Shown here one piece after another: positions 7,737 through 15,822 of a DNA stretch of 64,000 nucleotides (position 1 is the first letter of the stretch; every line of letters starts with the position of its first letter). The position numbers and the translations under genes are program-made. The notes beneath the pieces were generated by a model. The model was not told where the DNA came from. It did no database searches and was given only the letters and a program-made list of their open reading frames with translations. Origin of the DNA: JANMAT01 sp031359995 (lineage in GTDB: Bacteria; Actinomycetota; Acidimicrobiia; Acidimicrobiales; Ilumatobacteraceae); assembly GCA_031359995.1 (NCBI GenBank), contig JANMAT010000094.1:10438-74437 (forward strand). The letters run 5' to 3'.

Positions 7737-8219
7737 GTGGCCGACATCGCCGAGCAGATCGCAGCCCTGCCCGAAGTCGAGCTGGCCGCGGGCGACACGC
7801 TGTGCGCCGAAGGCGATGCCGGTGGCGCCATGTGGTTCCTCCTGTCGGGCTCGCTGCGCGTGGTCAAGGCCGGCGTGCAGGTGAACACCATCACCACGCC
7901 CGGCGCCGTCGTGGGCGAGATGGCCGTGCTGCTCGGCGTGTCGAGCAGCGCCACCATGGTCGCCGACGAGACGACTCGCCTCCGAGTGGCCGCCGACGGT
8001 GCCGCCCTGCTGCGCCAGGAACCGGCCATCACCGCCCACGTGGCCACGGTGCTGGCCGAGCGGCTCAGCTTCGTCACCACCTACCTGGCCGACCTCAAGC
8101 ACCAGTACGGCGACGCACCCGGCCTGGCCATGGTGAGCGACGTGCTCAAGGAGCTGGCGGCGCATCAGGGGCCGGCGGCCCGGCCGGGTTCGGCCCGCGA
8201 CCCCGACCCCGAGTACTGA
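7737..8219 (+). CDS. Stand-alone cyclic nucleotide-binding domain protein
   Basis: 160 aa. A single Crp-like beta-roll (about 5-115) shows 'GDTLCAEGDAGGAMWFLLSG', 'GAVVGEMAVLLGVSSSATM' (the phosphate-binding cassette; a Ser stands where cAMP-binding proteins have Arg) and 'TTRLRVAADGAALL', followed by an alpha-helical tail. No helix-turn-helix or catalytic domain follows, so unlike Crp it cannot bind DNA by the usual means and probably acts through protein partners. GTG at 7737 was chosen because the -10 box lies 6 nt upstream. Ligand and target are unknown. It is convergent with the phosphoesterase gene. Confidence 0.8.
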   Translation: MADIAEQIAALPEVELAAGDTLCAEGDAGGAMWFLLSGSLRVVKAGVQVNTITTPGAVVGEMAVLLGVSSSATMVADETTRLRVAADGAALLRQEPAITAHVATVLAERLSFVTTYLADLKHQYGDAPGLAMVSDVLKELAAHQGPAARPGSARDPDPEY

Positions 8220-8231
8220 GCTCGGGCTCAG
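8216..8231. terminator. Bidirectional hairpin between convergent genes
   Basis: CTGAGC (8216-8221) and GCTCAG (8226-8231) flank a 4-nt loop exactly between two convergent stops. It is short and lacks a T-tract. Confidence 0.4.
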
Positions 8232-8233
8232 GC

Positions 8234-8983
8234 TCAGACGACACGGCGGGGCGCGGGCGAGGGGTCGGCCAGCGACTGCGATTCCACGCCGAGCATCGAG
8301 ACCCAGTCGGCCGTGCCGGCGGTGAGATCGAGCTCGACACGCGCGGGCACCGGACCGATCTGGCGGCCGGCGTTGAAGACCCACGTGTCGCCGATGCGGT
8401 CGGCCCACCCGCCCTCGGTCTGGAACGGTGACTGGTGCACGTGGCCGGTGAGCACGACCTCGGGTCCGTGCTCGGCCACCCACGCCGCCAGATCGCCGTC
8501 GCCGTAGTGTCGCTTGCCCGTCCACGACGTGGGCGAGTCGGTCGGCGGCCAGTGGTACACCCACACCCACGTGGCCGGCCGCCGGGCACCGTCGCGTCGG
8601 AGCTGGTCGCCGACGGCCGCCTTGCCCAGGTCGCCGTCCCACCACGGGCACACGGTGATCAACGTGTCGCCGATCTGCAGCGCACCGCCATCGATGATGA
8701 CGCCGTCACCGCCGAGGGCGGCGATCCACGGTGCGCTCTGCTCACCGTTGGCGTCGGGCGCCGTCAGGTCGTGGTTGCCCGAGCTCACCACCACCGGCGC
8801 GCCGGCCCGCACGAGCTCCACGTAGCGGGCGATCACGATGCACTGCGCGTCGAGCGGCACTGTCGACGAGATGTCGAGGTGGTCGCCCGCCATCACCACG
8901 AGGTCGAACTCGTGGGCGTGAGCCACGATCCAGTCGAGCTGGGGCAGGTTGTAGTGGAGGTCGGCGACGAGCAGGAGGCGCAT
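8234..8983 (-). CDS. Calcineurin-like metallophosphoesterase
   Basis: 249 aa. The dinuclear-metal signature motifs are in order: 'VADLHYN' (D-x-H), 'VVMAGDHLD' (G-D-x-x-D; the second Asp is at the expected spacing), 'VSSGNHDL' (G-N-H-D), a His in 'WVYHWPP' and 'LTGHVHQSPF' (G-H-x-H). It is a hydrolase of phosphomono- or diesters; the substrate cannot be read from sequence. The ATG at 8983 has GGAG upstream, and a minus-strand TACGGT box sits at 9004-8999. A dedicated substrate such as a cyclic dinucleotide is only a guess. Confidence 0.88.
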   Translation of the reverse strand: MRLLLVADLHYNLPQLDWIVAHAHEFDLVVMAGDHLDISSTVPLDAQCIVIARYVELVRAGAPVVVSSGNHDLTAPDANGEQSAPWIAALGGDGVIIDGGALQIGDTLITVCPWWDGDLGKAAVGDQLRRDGARRPATWVWVYHWPPTDSPTSWTGKRHYGDGDLAAWVAEHGPEVVLTGHVHQSPFQTEGGWADRIGDTWVFNAGRQIGPVPARVELDLTAGTADWVSMLGVESQSLADPSPAPRRVV

Positions 8984-9049
8984 GGAGGTGCTCCCCGCAC
9001 CGTATCCACCCCTGTTGTCAGGCGCGCTGCCCGAGCGCGATCGGCGCGA

Positions 9050-9409
9050 TCACCGACGCAGCGCGGCGCCGCACGCGAGCTCGAGCAGCCGCTCGCGCAC
9101 CGACGTGTGGCGGTCCCAGCCGCGGTGGTCCCACTCCTCGGCCGACAGGTCGTCGCCGGCGTAGAGCATCTGGGCGCAGGTCGCGCCCCGGAAGGCGGCG
9201 ACGGCGAACAGCGCGGCCGCCTCCATCTCGACGGTCAGGCATCCCTGGTCGCGCCGCCGGGCCACCTTGGCCCTCGTCTCGCGGTACAGGCCATCGGTGT
9301 CCACGTGAGGCCGCACGACATCACCAAACCAGCACGCCACCCCACGCTCGGGCAGGGCGACGGGGTCGGGGTCGGGGTCGGGGTCGAACTCGTGCAACGG
9401 CAGGTGCAT
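9050..9409 (-). pseudogene. Nucleoside phosphorylase family remnant with internal deletion
   Basis: 119 aa, where the family is usually about 250. The beginning ('MHLPLHEFDPDPDPDP', 'ACWFGDVV') resembles the true N-terminus of actinobacterial nucleoside phosphorylase-like proteins, and from about residue 36 the sequence matches their C-terminal third ('DTDGLYRETRAKVARRR', 'CLTVEMEAAALFAVAAFRG', with the purine/ribose-binding E-M-E). The central half, with the phosphate- and base-binding core, is absent without loss of frame. It starts four codons after the ispG stop and in the same frame. As it stands it cannot be a working phosphorylase. Confidence 0.65.
9362..9385 (+). repeat. Tandem hexamer GGGGTC x4
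   Basis: Four perfect copies inside the phosphorylase remnant, encoding Asp-Pro repeats on the minus strand. Likely replication slippage. Confidence 0.9.
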
Positions 9410-9421
9410 GGCCGCGATCGC

Positions 9422-10639
9422 TCAGGCGTCGATGCGCTTGCGGATGAGGTCGATGCGGGTGCCGGCGTCGTTGGCGTCGGCACCCTTCTCGGCCAGCAGC
9501 TCGTCGCGGTCGAGGCGGGCGGCGCGCGCCGCCTTGGCCACGTCGGCGCGGGCGATGGCGGCGTCGGTGCCGTGCTCCATGATGTACTCGGCCCACTCGA
9601 CCAGGGCTTCCACCATCTCGCTCTCGGGCACCACCGCCACGTTGGTGCCCTTCACGAACAGGTGGCCGCGCTTGTTGCCCGCGGCGATGCCCAGGTCGGC
9701 CTCGCGCGCTTCACCAGGACCGTTCACCACACAGCCCATGACGGCGATCTGCAGGGGCAGCTGCTTGTCCTGGAAGGCGGCCTGGGCCCGGTTGGCCACA
9801 TCGATCACGTCGACCTCGGCCCGCCCACAGCTGGGGCAGGCGATCAGGTCGACGTTCTTGCGCTCGCGCAGGCCCATGGCCTCGAGCAGCTGGCGGCCGG
9901 CCTTGGCCTCTTCCACCGGGTCGGCGGTGAGCGAGTAGCGGATCGTGTCACCGATGCCCTCGGCCAGCAGGGTGGCGATGCCGGCGGTGGCCTTCAGCAG
10001 ACCGCCCGGCAGCGGGCCGGCCTCGGTGACGCCGAGGTGCAGCGGGAAGTCGCACACGTCGGCCAGCTGGCGGTACGCCTCGATCATGAGCATCACGTTC
10101 GACGCCTTCACCGAGATCTTCACATCCTCGAAGCCCACCTCGGCGAAGTAGGCCAGCTCCTGCTGGGCCGACTCGACCATGGCTTCGGCCGTGACCTTGC
10201 CGCCGTACTTGGCGTAGAGCGCAGGGTCGAGGCTGCCACCGTTGACCCCGATGCGGATCGGCACCCCGCGGTCCTTGCACTCCTGGGCCACGAGCTTGAT
10301 GTGCTCGGGCTTGCGGATGTTGCCCGGGTTCAGCCGTAGGCATTGGACGCCCGCTTCGAGCGCGGCCAGGGCCATCTTGTACTGGTGGTGGATGTCGGCC
10401 ACGATCGGTACGGGTGAGCGGGGCACGATCTGGGCCAGCCCCTCGGCCGCCTCGGGCTCGTTGCACGTGCAGCGCACGATGTCGCACCCGGCGGCGGCCA
10501 GGGCGTAGATCTGCTGGAGCGTGCCCTCCACGTCGGCCGTCTTCGTGGTCGTCATCGACTGCACGGTGATGGGAGCCCCGCCGCCCACCGGCACCTTGCC
10601 GACCATGATCGGGCGGGTGTTGCGGCGTTCGAAGGCCAT
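9422..10639 (-). CDS. ispG: (E)-4-hydroxy-3-methylbut-2-enyl-diphosphate synthase
   Basis: 405 aa [4Fe-4S] enzyme of the MEP isoprenoid pathway, reducing MEcPP to HMBPP. An N-terminal TIM barrel ('PITVQSMTTTKTADV', 'RCTCNEPEAAEGL', 'PIVADIHHQYKMAL') and a C-terminal Fe-S domain with ligand segments 'IACPSCGR' and 'GCVVNGPGEA' are intact, the latter supplying the third cysteine and conserved Glu. It is the last gene of the rseP/dxr group on the minus strand, 6 bases after rseP; dxr lies two genes upstream, so two MEP steps share a transcript. Confidence 0.97.
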   Translation of the reverse strand: MAFERRNTRPIMVGKVPVGGGAPITVQSMTTTKTADVEGTLQQIYALAAAGCDIVRCTCNEPEAAEGLAQIVPRSPVPIVADIHHQYKMALAALEAGVQCLRLNPGNIRKPEHIKLVAQECKDRGVPIRIGVNGGSLDPALYAKYGGKVTAEAMVESAQQELAYFAEVGFEDVKISVKASNVMLMIEAYRQLADVCDFPLHLGVTEAGPLPGGLLKATAGIATLLAEGIGDTIRYSLTADPVEEAKAGRQLLEAMGLRERKNVDLIACPSCGRAEVDVIDVANRAQAAFQDKQLPLQIAVMGCVVNGPGEAREADLGIAAGNKRGHLFVKGTNVAVVPESEMVEALVEWAEYIMEHGTDAAIARADVAKAARAARLDRDELLAEKGADANDAGTRIDLIRKRIDA

Positions 10640-10645
10640 GGGGAA

Positions 10646-11899
10646 TCAGCTCCGGAGATCGAGGTAGGTGTTGCCGATGAACAGCACCAACATGAGCGCG
10701 AACAGCGCGTAGGTGAGGGGCAGCAGCGGCGCGATGTTCGCGTAGTAGCGCTTCCCGCGCCGCGATCGGACCTTCTCGTAGAGGGCGATCACCATGTGCC
10801 CGCCGTCGAAGGGCAGCATCGGGAACCAGTTCACGAGGCCGATGAAGATGTTGACCGCCGCGAGGAGCAGGATGCAGTCGCCCGCGTCCCGGCAGAAGTC
10901 GGCACCGAACTTGGCGGCACCGATGGGCGACACCATGCGCTGATCGGTGTTGCAGCCGGTTTGGATGGCTTTGCTGTAGGTGCGCAGGCCCGACGGGCTG
11001 AAGATCTTGCCGAGACCCTGGATCGACTGCCCGATCGTGGTGCCGAACTCGACGAAGGTCTGCTGCACCGCCTTGGGGGCGCTGACCGGTGTGATGCGGG
11101 TGTCGCCCGCCTGCGACTGGATGCCCAGCAGCCCGCCGGGGCGGCACGGGTTCGTGCTCACGCCGATGGTGGCGGTCTTGGTGACGAGCTGGTCGCCGCG
11201 CTGCACGTCGATGGCGACCGTGGCGTTCGGGTGGCCGACGATGTAGTCGACGACCTTGTCGTAGCGCTCGTAGGGCACCCCGTCGATGGCGACGATGCGG
11301 TCGCCCGACTGGAGCCCGGCGGCGGCGGCGGCGGTGGCGGGCAGCACGTCGGCGATCGACCAGTCGTACGGTGCCTTGGGCCGTCCGACGAACACCAGGC
11401 TGATGAACAGCAGCAGCAGGGCGATGGCGAAGTGCATGCACGAGCCGGCGGCGGCCATGAGGAAGCGCCCGCGGAACGGTGCCTGGCGGAACGTGCGCGG
11501 TTCGTCGGCCGGGTCGACGTCGGCGTCGAGGTTGTGCATGCCCGGCACCTTCACGAAGGCGCCGGCGGGGATGAGTCGCACCCCGATCTCGGTCTCGCCG
11601 CGACGGAAGCTCCACAGCCGCGGCCCGAAGAACAGGAAGAACTGGGTGACCTTCATGCCGGCCCGCTTGGCCGCCAGGTAGTGGCCGAGCTCGTGGAGGA
11701 AGATGCACACGATGAGGGCCATCACGAAGATGAAGGCGCCCCAGCTGTAGAAGATGCCGATCGACGCCAGGATGAGCCCGACGGCGACGAGGCCGAGCGG
11801 GCTGCCCTTCGGTTCGGGCTCGGCCGGGCGGTCGTCTACGGCGACGCCGAACTGGTTGACCCGCTCCGGATCAGGGGGCGGCCAGGGGTTCGCCGTCAT
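10646..11899 (-). CDS. rseP: RseP/Rip1-type site-2 membrane metalloprotease
   Basis: 417 aa intramembrane zinc protease that cleaves anti-sigma factors or other transmembrane proteins. An N-terminal helix is followed by the catalytic 'HELGH' (69-73) inside a membrane segment, a PDZ domain (about 165-260, 'GLQSGDRIVAIDGVPY'), and the second metal-ligand motif in 'NWFPMLPFDGGHM'. The family length is normal. The ATG overlaps the dxr stop by 4 bases. Actinobacteria keep this gene between dxr and ispG, as seen here. The cytoplasmic N-terminal 30 residues are Pro/Glu-rich and unconserved. Confidence 0.94.
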   Translation of the reverse strand: MTANPWPPPDPERVNQFGVAVDDRPAEPEPKGSPLGLVAVGLILASIGIFYSWGAFIFVMALIVCIFLHELGHYLAAKRAGMKVTQFFLFFGPRLWSFRRGETEIGVRLIPAGAFVKVPGMHNLDADVDPADEPRTFRQAPFRGRFLMAAAGSCMHFAIALLLLFISLVFVGRPKAPYDWSIADVLPATAAAAAGLQSGDRIVAIDGVPYERYDKVVDYIVGHPNATVAIDVQRGDQLVTKTATIGVSTNPCRPGGLLGIQSQAGDTRITPVSAPKAVQQTFVEFGTTIGQSIQGLGKIFSPSGLRTYSKAIQTGCNTDQRMVSPIGAAKFGADFCRDAGDCILLLAAVNIFIGLVNWFPMLPFDGGHMVIALYEKVRSRRGKRYYANIAPLLPLTYALFALMLVLFIGNTYLDLRS

Positions 11900-13056
11900 C
11901 CGGCGTGCCGCTCGCGCAGGACGGCGGTGGCCGCCTCCCGGGCCCGACGGTCCGCATCCATCACGGCCTCCACGCTGTCTGCCATCGCTCCATCATGCCG
12001 GTCGAGCACCGCTTCCAAAACGTCGGGGATGCTCAGCCACGAGATGCGTCCGGCCAGGAAGGCCTCCACGGCGACCTCGTTGGCACCCGACAGCCACGCC
12101 GGAGCAGTCCCGCCCACCCGCCCGGCGGCGTAGGCCAGCGGCAGGCAGCGGAACAGCCCGGTGTCGGGCTGCTCGAAGTCGAGCCGGTGCAGGGTGGCCC
12201 AATCGATCCGGCCGAACGGGGTGCCGATGCGCTCGGGGTAGGCCAGGGCGTAGCCGATGGGCAGGCGCATGTCGGGCCGCGACAGCTGGGCGATGGTGGC
12301 ACCGTCGGTGAAGGTGACCATCGAGTGCACGATGGACTGGGGGTGGACGACGACCTCGATGGCGTCGTAGGCGACGCCGAACAGCTCGTGGGCCTCGATC
12401 ACCTCGAGGCCCTTGTTCATCAGCGTGGACGAGTCCACCGTGATCTTCGGCCCCATCTTCCACGTCGGGTGGGCCAGGGCCTGCTCGACGGTGATGGCCT
12501 CCAGATCGGCCCGGGTGCGGCCGCGGAACGGCCCGCCCGACGCCGTGAGCACCACGCTGGCCAGCTCGCGTCCGCCGTTGGGATGGATGGCCGAGCGCAG
12601 GCACTGGTGCACCGCGCAGTGCTCGGAGTCGACCGGCACCAGCTCGGCGCCCGGCGTGGCCCGCAGGGGCTGCACCACCGGTCCGGCGGCGATGAGCGAC
12701 TCCTTGTTGGCCAACGCCAGGCGCTTGCCGGCCCGCAGGGTCTCGAGCGTCACGGGCAGGCCGGCGAAGCCGACCACCCCGTTCACCACGACGTCGGCGT
12801 CGGCGGCCAACGCCGCCAGGTCGGCCACCACTTCGGCGAACGGGAGGGCGGCGGCGACCTCGGCCCGACGGGTCGGGTCGGCCACGGCCACCACCTTGGG
12901 CCGGAACTCGAGCGCCTGGGCGATCAGGACGTCGACCGACGAGCCCACGCCGAGGCCGACGACCTCGTAGCGGTCGCGCTCGGCCCGCACGACCTCGAGG
13001 GTCTGCACACCGATCGACCCGGACGACCCGGCCACTGCGACCCTCACCGTGCTCAC
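11896..13056 (-). CDS. dxr: 1-deoxy-D-xylulose-5-phosphate reductoisomerase
   Basis: 386 aa NADPH-dependent enzyme turning DXP into MEP, the committed step of the MEP pathway. The N-terminal Rossmann motif is 'VAGSSGSIGVQTLEVV'. 'ALANKESLIAAG', 'VPVDSEHCAVHQCL', 'LTASGGPFRGR' and 'PTWKMGPKITVDSSTLMNK' are the substrate and metal-binding segments. GTG at 13056 begins directly at 'STVRVAVAGSSG'; the longer open frame upstream is non-coding. It overlaps rseP by 4 bases. The gap of about 90 bases to cdsA holds no recognisable signal. Confidence 0.97.
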   Translation of the reverse strand: MSTVRVAVAGSSGSIGVQTLEVVRAERDRYEVVGLGVGSSVDVLIAQALEFRPKVVAVADPTRRAEVAAALPFAEVVADLAALAADADVVVNGVVGFAGLPVTLETLRAGKRLALANKESLIAAGPVVQPLRATPGAELVPVDSEHCAVHQCLRSAIHPNGGRELASVVLTASGGPFRGRTRADLEAITVEQALAHPTWKMGPKITVDSSTLMNKGLEVIEAHELFGVAYDAIEVVVHPQSIVHSMVTFTDGATIAQLSRPDMRLPIGYALAYPERIGTPFGRIDWATLHRLDFEQPDTGLFRCLPLAYAAGRVGGTAPAWLSGANEVAVEAFLAGRISWLSIPDVLEAVLDRHDGAMADSVEAVMDADRRAREAATAVLRERHAG

Positions 13057-13147
13057 GACATCCGAGTCTTCCAGGTGGGCGGGGCCGCGCCGGGACCAGG
13101 CCGGGGTGACGGATGCCGCCGCAGGCCGCCGCGGGCCGAGGACGGCG

Positions 13148-14491
13148 TCAGCGGATGGCGGGCACGTTGAGCACGAGACCCAGGTAGTACGTGGCCGGTA
13201 GCACGAACAGGAAGGCGTCGAACCGGTCGAGCACCCCACCGTGGCCGGGCAGCAGGTCGCCCATGTCCTTCACGCCGAGGCTGCGCTTCAACATCGACTC
13301 GACGAGGTCACCGATGGGTGCCGCGATGGCCACCACGAGGGCGAGCTGGATCCAGTGGACCGTGCGATCGCTCCACGGGTGCAGCTTGCCCGGGCCGCAC
13401 AGAAAGAACACGCCGAGGAACACGCCCACGGCCCCGCCGAGCAGGCCCTCGACCGTCTTGTTGGGGCTGACCCAGCGCACCAGCGGCGACCGGCCGGCGG
13501 CCGACCCGATGAGCAGGCCGAACACGTCGTAGGCGACGATGGCCACCGCGATCGTGGTGATGGTGCCGACGCCGTCGGGCTGGCGCAGGATGAGGGCGGC
13601 GTGCCCGCCGAAGAAGCCCACGTACAGCACCCCGAGCAGGGTGGCCGAAGCGTTCGGCATCGGCGCCGAGTCGAGCGTGCCCGACGTGAGCAACCACAGC
13701 ATCACGGCCACGACGGTGACGAACAGCACGATCATCATGGCCGAGTCGCCCCGCCAGTAGGCCGCCAGCGGCAGGCCGATGGTGGCGGCGATGCCGACGA
13801 AGGTGGCCGGCGCGTACCCGGCCTTGCGCTGCGACTCGTACAGCTCGGCCACGGCCAGGCCGAGCACGACGACCACGAGACCCAGGATGAACCGCGGGCC
13901 GAGCTTGGCCAGCAGCAGGTAGCCGGCGCCGAGCGCGAGGCCCACGCCGATGGCCTGGGGCATGTTGCGCCCCTTGGTGCCGCGGGTGGCGGTGAAGCCG
14001 TCGTCGCCCGGGCGGGTGCCGGGGCGCGCGGAGGCACTGCGACCGTTGGTGCGGATGGCGGTGACCTGACGCTCGGCCACAGGCGGCGGGCCGCCGATGG
14101 TGACCGTGGCGCCCGCCACATCGTCGGACACGGGCACGTCGGCCGGCTCGTCGGCAAACAGCGACGGCTCGGGCGGGTCGGCGGCGAACAGCGGCGGCAG
14201 CGAGCCGGTGCTCAGGCCGACATCCTCGTCGGGCACGTCATCACTCCAGTTGGGCTCGTCGGTGAGCCGGGCCCACGGCAGGTCGTCATCGACCGTGGCG
14301 TGCGGCAGTTCGCCCGTGGGCGGCTCGGTCCAGTGCGGAAACGGGCCCGTCTCGTCGGGGGCGAAGCGCAGCGGCGGGTCGTCGGAGGCCGACACGATGC
14401 GGACAGCTTCGGTGGGGTCGCCCGGGGACGTGGCCCACTGCGGCTCGTCGGGAGCTCCGAGCTCATCCGGGGGTCGCTCGTCGGCCATCAT
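13148..14491 (-). CDS. cdsA: Phosphatidate cytidylyltransferase with long acidic N-terminal extension
   Basis: 447 aa integral membrane enzyme that makes CDP-diacylglycerol from phosphatidate and CTP. The C-terminal 270 residues contain the hydrophobic helices and the complete family signature, from 'SMLKRSLGVKD' through 'LLPGHGGVLDRFD'. The first about 175 residues are an unusual cytoplasmic extension rich in Asp, Glu and Pro with no recognised domain. The start ATG-ATG at 14491 has a clear GGAAGG site 6 bases upstream, so the extension is translated. It lies 34 bases after frr in the conserved rpsB-tsf-pyrH-frr-cdsA run. Confidence 0.94.
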   Translation of the reverse strand: MMADERPPDELGAPDEPQWATSPGDPTEAVRIVSASDDPPLRFAPDETGPFPHWTEPPTGELPHATVDDDLPWARLTDEPNWSDDVPDEDVGLSTGSLPPLFAADPPEPSLFADEPADVPVSDDVAGATVTIGGPPPVAERQVTAIRTNGRSASARPGTRPGDDGFTATRGTKGRNMPQAIGVGLALGAGYLLLAKLGPRFILGLVVVVLGLAVAELYESQRKAGYAPATFVGIAATIGLPLAAYWRGDSAMMIVLFVTVVAVMLWLLTSGTLDSAPMPNASATLLGVLYVGFFGGHAALILRQPDGVGTITTIAVAIVAYDVFGLLIGSAAGRSPLVRWVSPNKTVEGLLGGAVGVFLGVFFLCGPGKLHPWSDRTVHWIQLALVVAIAAPIGDLVESMLKRSLGVKDMGDLLPGHGGVLDRFDAFLFVLPATYYLGLVLNVPAIR

Positions 14492-14525
14492 CGGATCCTT
14501 CCATGCGGGTGGCATCGCGAGCTCC

Positions 14526-15083
14526 TCACACCTCGAGGAGCTCGTGCTCCTTGCGGGCCAGCGCTTTGTCGATCTCGTCCACGTGTTCGTGGGTGATCCT
14601 CTCGAGCTCCTTCTCGGCCCGATCGAGCTGGTCCGCGGAGATCTCGGAGCTCTTCTCGGCCGCCTCGAGGTGCTTGCGGGCGTCCCGGCGGATGTTGCGG
14701 ACCGCGACACGGCCGTCCTCGGCCATGTGCTTGACGACCTTGACGTACTCCTTGCGGCGCTCTTCGGTGAGCGGCGGCAGGTTGAGCCGGATGATCACCC
14801 CGTCGTTGGACGGGTTCACCCCGAGATCGGAGTCGCGGATCGCCTTCTCGATGGCCTTGAGGGCCCCGCGGTCGTGCGGCTTGACGACGAGCGAACGCGG
14901 TTCGGGAACGGCGAAGCCGGCGAGCTGTTGGAGCGGCACCTCTGCACCGTAGTAGTCCACGAGCAACTTCTCGACGAGTGCAGGCGTGGCCCGGCCCGTG
15001 CGTACGGTGGAGAACTGTCCCTGCGTGTGCTCGACGGCCTGGGCCATGCGGTCCAGAGCGTCGAGCAGCGTCTCGTCGATCAC
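14526..15083 (-). CDS. frr: Ribosome recycling factor
   Basis: 185 aa, full length for the family. With EF-G it splits post-termination ribosomes. The three-helix bundle and hinge segments are visible: 'FSTVRTGRATPALVEKLLVD', 'YYGAEVPLQQLAGFAVPEPR', 'DSDLGVNPSNDG', 'LPPLTEERRKEYVK'. It overlaps the end of pyrH by 4 bases, indicating translational coupling, and is followed 34 bases later by cdsA. Confidence 0.97.
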   Translation of the reverse strand: MIDETLLDALDRMAQAVEHTQGQFSTVRTGRATPALVEKLLVDYYGAEVPLQQLAGFAVPEPRSLVVKPHDRGALKAIEKAIRDSDLGVNPSNDGVIIRLNLPPLTEERRKEYVKVVKHMAEDGRVAVRNIRRDARKHLEAAEKSSEISADQLDRAEKELERITHEHVDEIDKALARKEHELLEV

Positions 15084-15817
15084 CGGACCAGCGTACCGAC
15101 CCGGTTCCCCTCCAACAGGGATCTGACGGTGCCCCGGGCCGAGATGTCGAAGACGACGATCGGGATGTTGTTGTCACGGCAGAAGGCGATGGCCGTCGCG
15201 TCCATGACCTTGAGGTCCTTGTTGAGGACCTCGGTGAAGCTGACCTCGTCGTACCGGGTGGCGGTCGGGTCGAGCTTGGGATCGGCCGTGTACACCCCGT
15301 CGACGCCCGAGTGGGTGCCCTTCAGGATGGCGTGGGCCTCGATCTCGGCCGCCCGCAGCGCCGCCGCGGTGTCGGTCGTGAAGAAGGGGTTGCCGGTGCC
15401 GGCGGCGAAGATCACCACTCGCCCCTTTTCCAGGTGGCGCATGGCGCGCCGTCGGATGTAGGGCTCGGCGATGCGGGGCATCTCGATGGCCGTCTGCACC
15501 CGCGTGGCCGTGCCCTTGCTCTCCAGGGCGTCCTGGAGAGCGAGGGCGTTCATGACGGTGGCCAACATGCCCATGTGGTCGCTCTGGGTGGCGTCCATCC
15601 CGGTGCCGGCGCCGACGCGCCCCCGCCAGAAGTTGCCGCCGCCCACGACGACGGCCACGTCGACCCCGAGCTGCTCGCGCACCTCGGTGATCTCCTCGGA
15701 GACCACCTCGAGCACGCCACGGTCGAGGCCGATGCCGGCCGAGCCGGCGAGCGCCTCGCCCGACAGCTTCAGCACCACGCGGCGCCAGCGGGGAGAGGTC
15801 TGCTCACCGTTCGCCAT
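15080..15817 (-). CDS. pyrH: UMP kinase
   Basis: 245 aa hexameric bacterial UMP kinase (amino acid kinase fold), converting UMP to UDP and feedback-regulated by UTP in the family. Visible motifs are 'VVLKLSGEALAG' (ATP phosphate binding), 'AVVVGGGNFWRG', 'DHMGMLATVMNALAL' (UMP binding) and 'VYTADPKLDPTA'. Its start lies 5 bases after the tsf stop, and its end overlaps frr, within the single translation-related operon on the minus strand. Confidence 0.97.
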   Translation of the reverse strand: MANGEQTSPRWRRVVLKLSGEALAGSAGIGLDRGVLEVVSEEITEVREQLGVDVAVVVGGGNFWRGRVGAGTGMDATQSDHMGMLATVMNALALQDALESKGTATRVQTAIEMPRIAEPYIRRRAMRHLEKGRVVIFAAGTGNPFFTTDTAAALRAAEIEAHAILKGTHSGVDGVYTADPKLDPTATRYDEVSFTEVLNKDLKVMDATAIAFCRDNNIPIVVFDISARGTVRSLLEGNRVGTLVR

Positions 15818-15822
15818 GCCGA

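Noticed and set aside
9362..9385. Short tandem repeat considered as a CRISPR or phase-variation tract
   Set aside because: Only four hexamers, no spacers, inside a decayed gene; slippage in Asp-Pro codons is enough.
10796..12133. 445-codon plus-strand frame opposite rseP
   Set aside because: Antisense shadow; rseP on the minus strand has HELGH, PDZ and the second metal motif.
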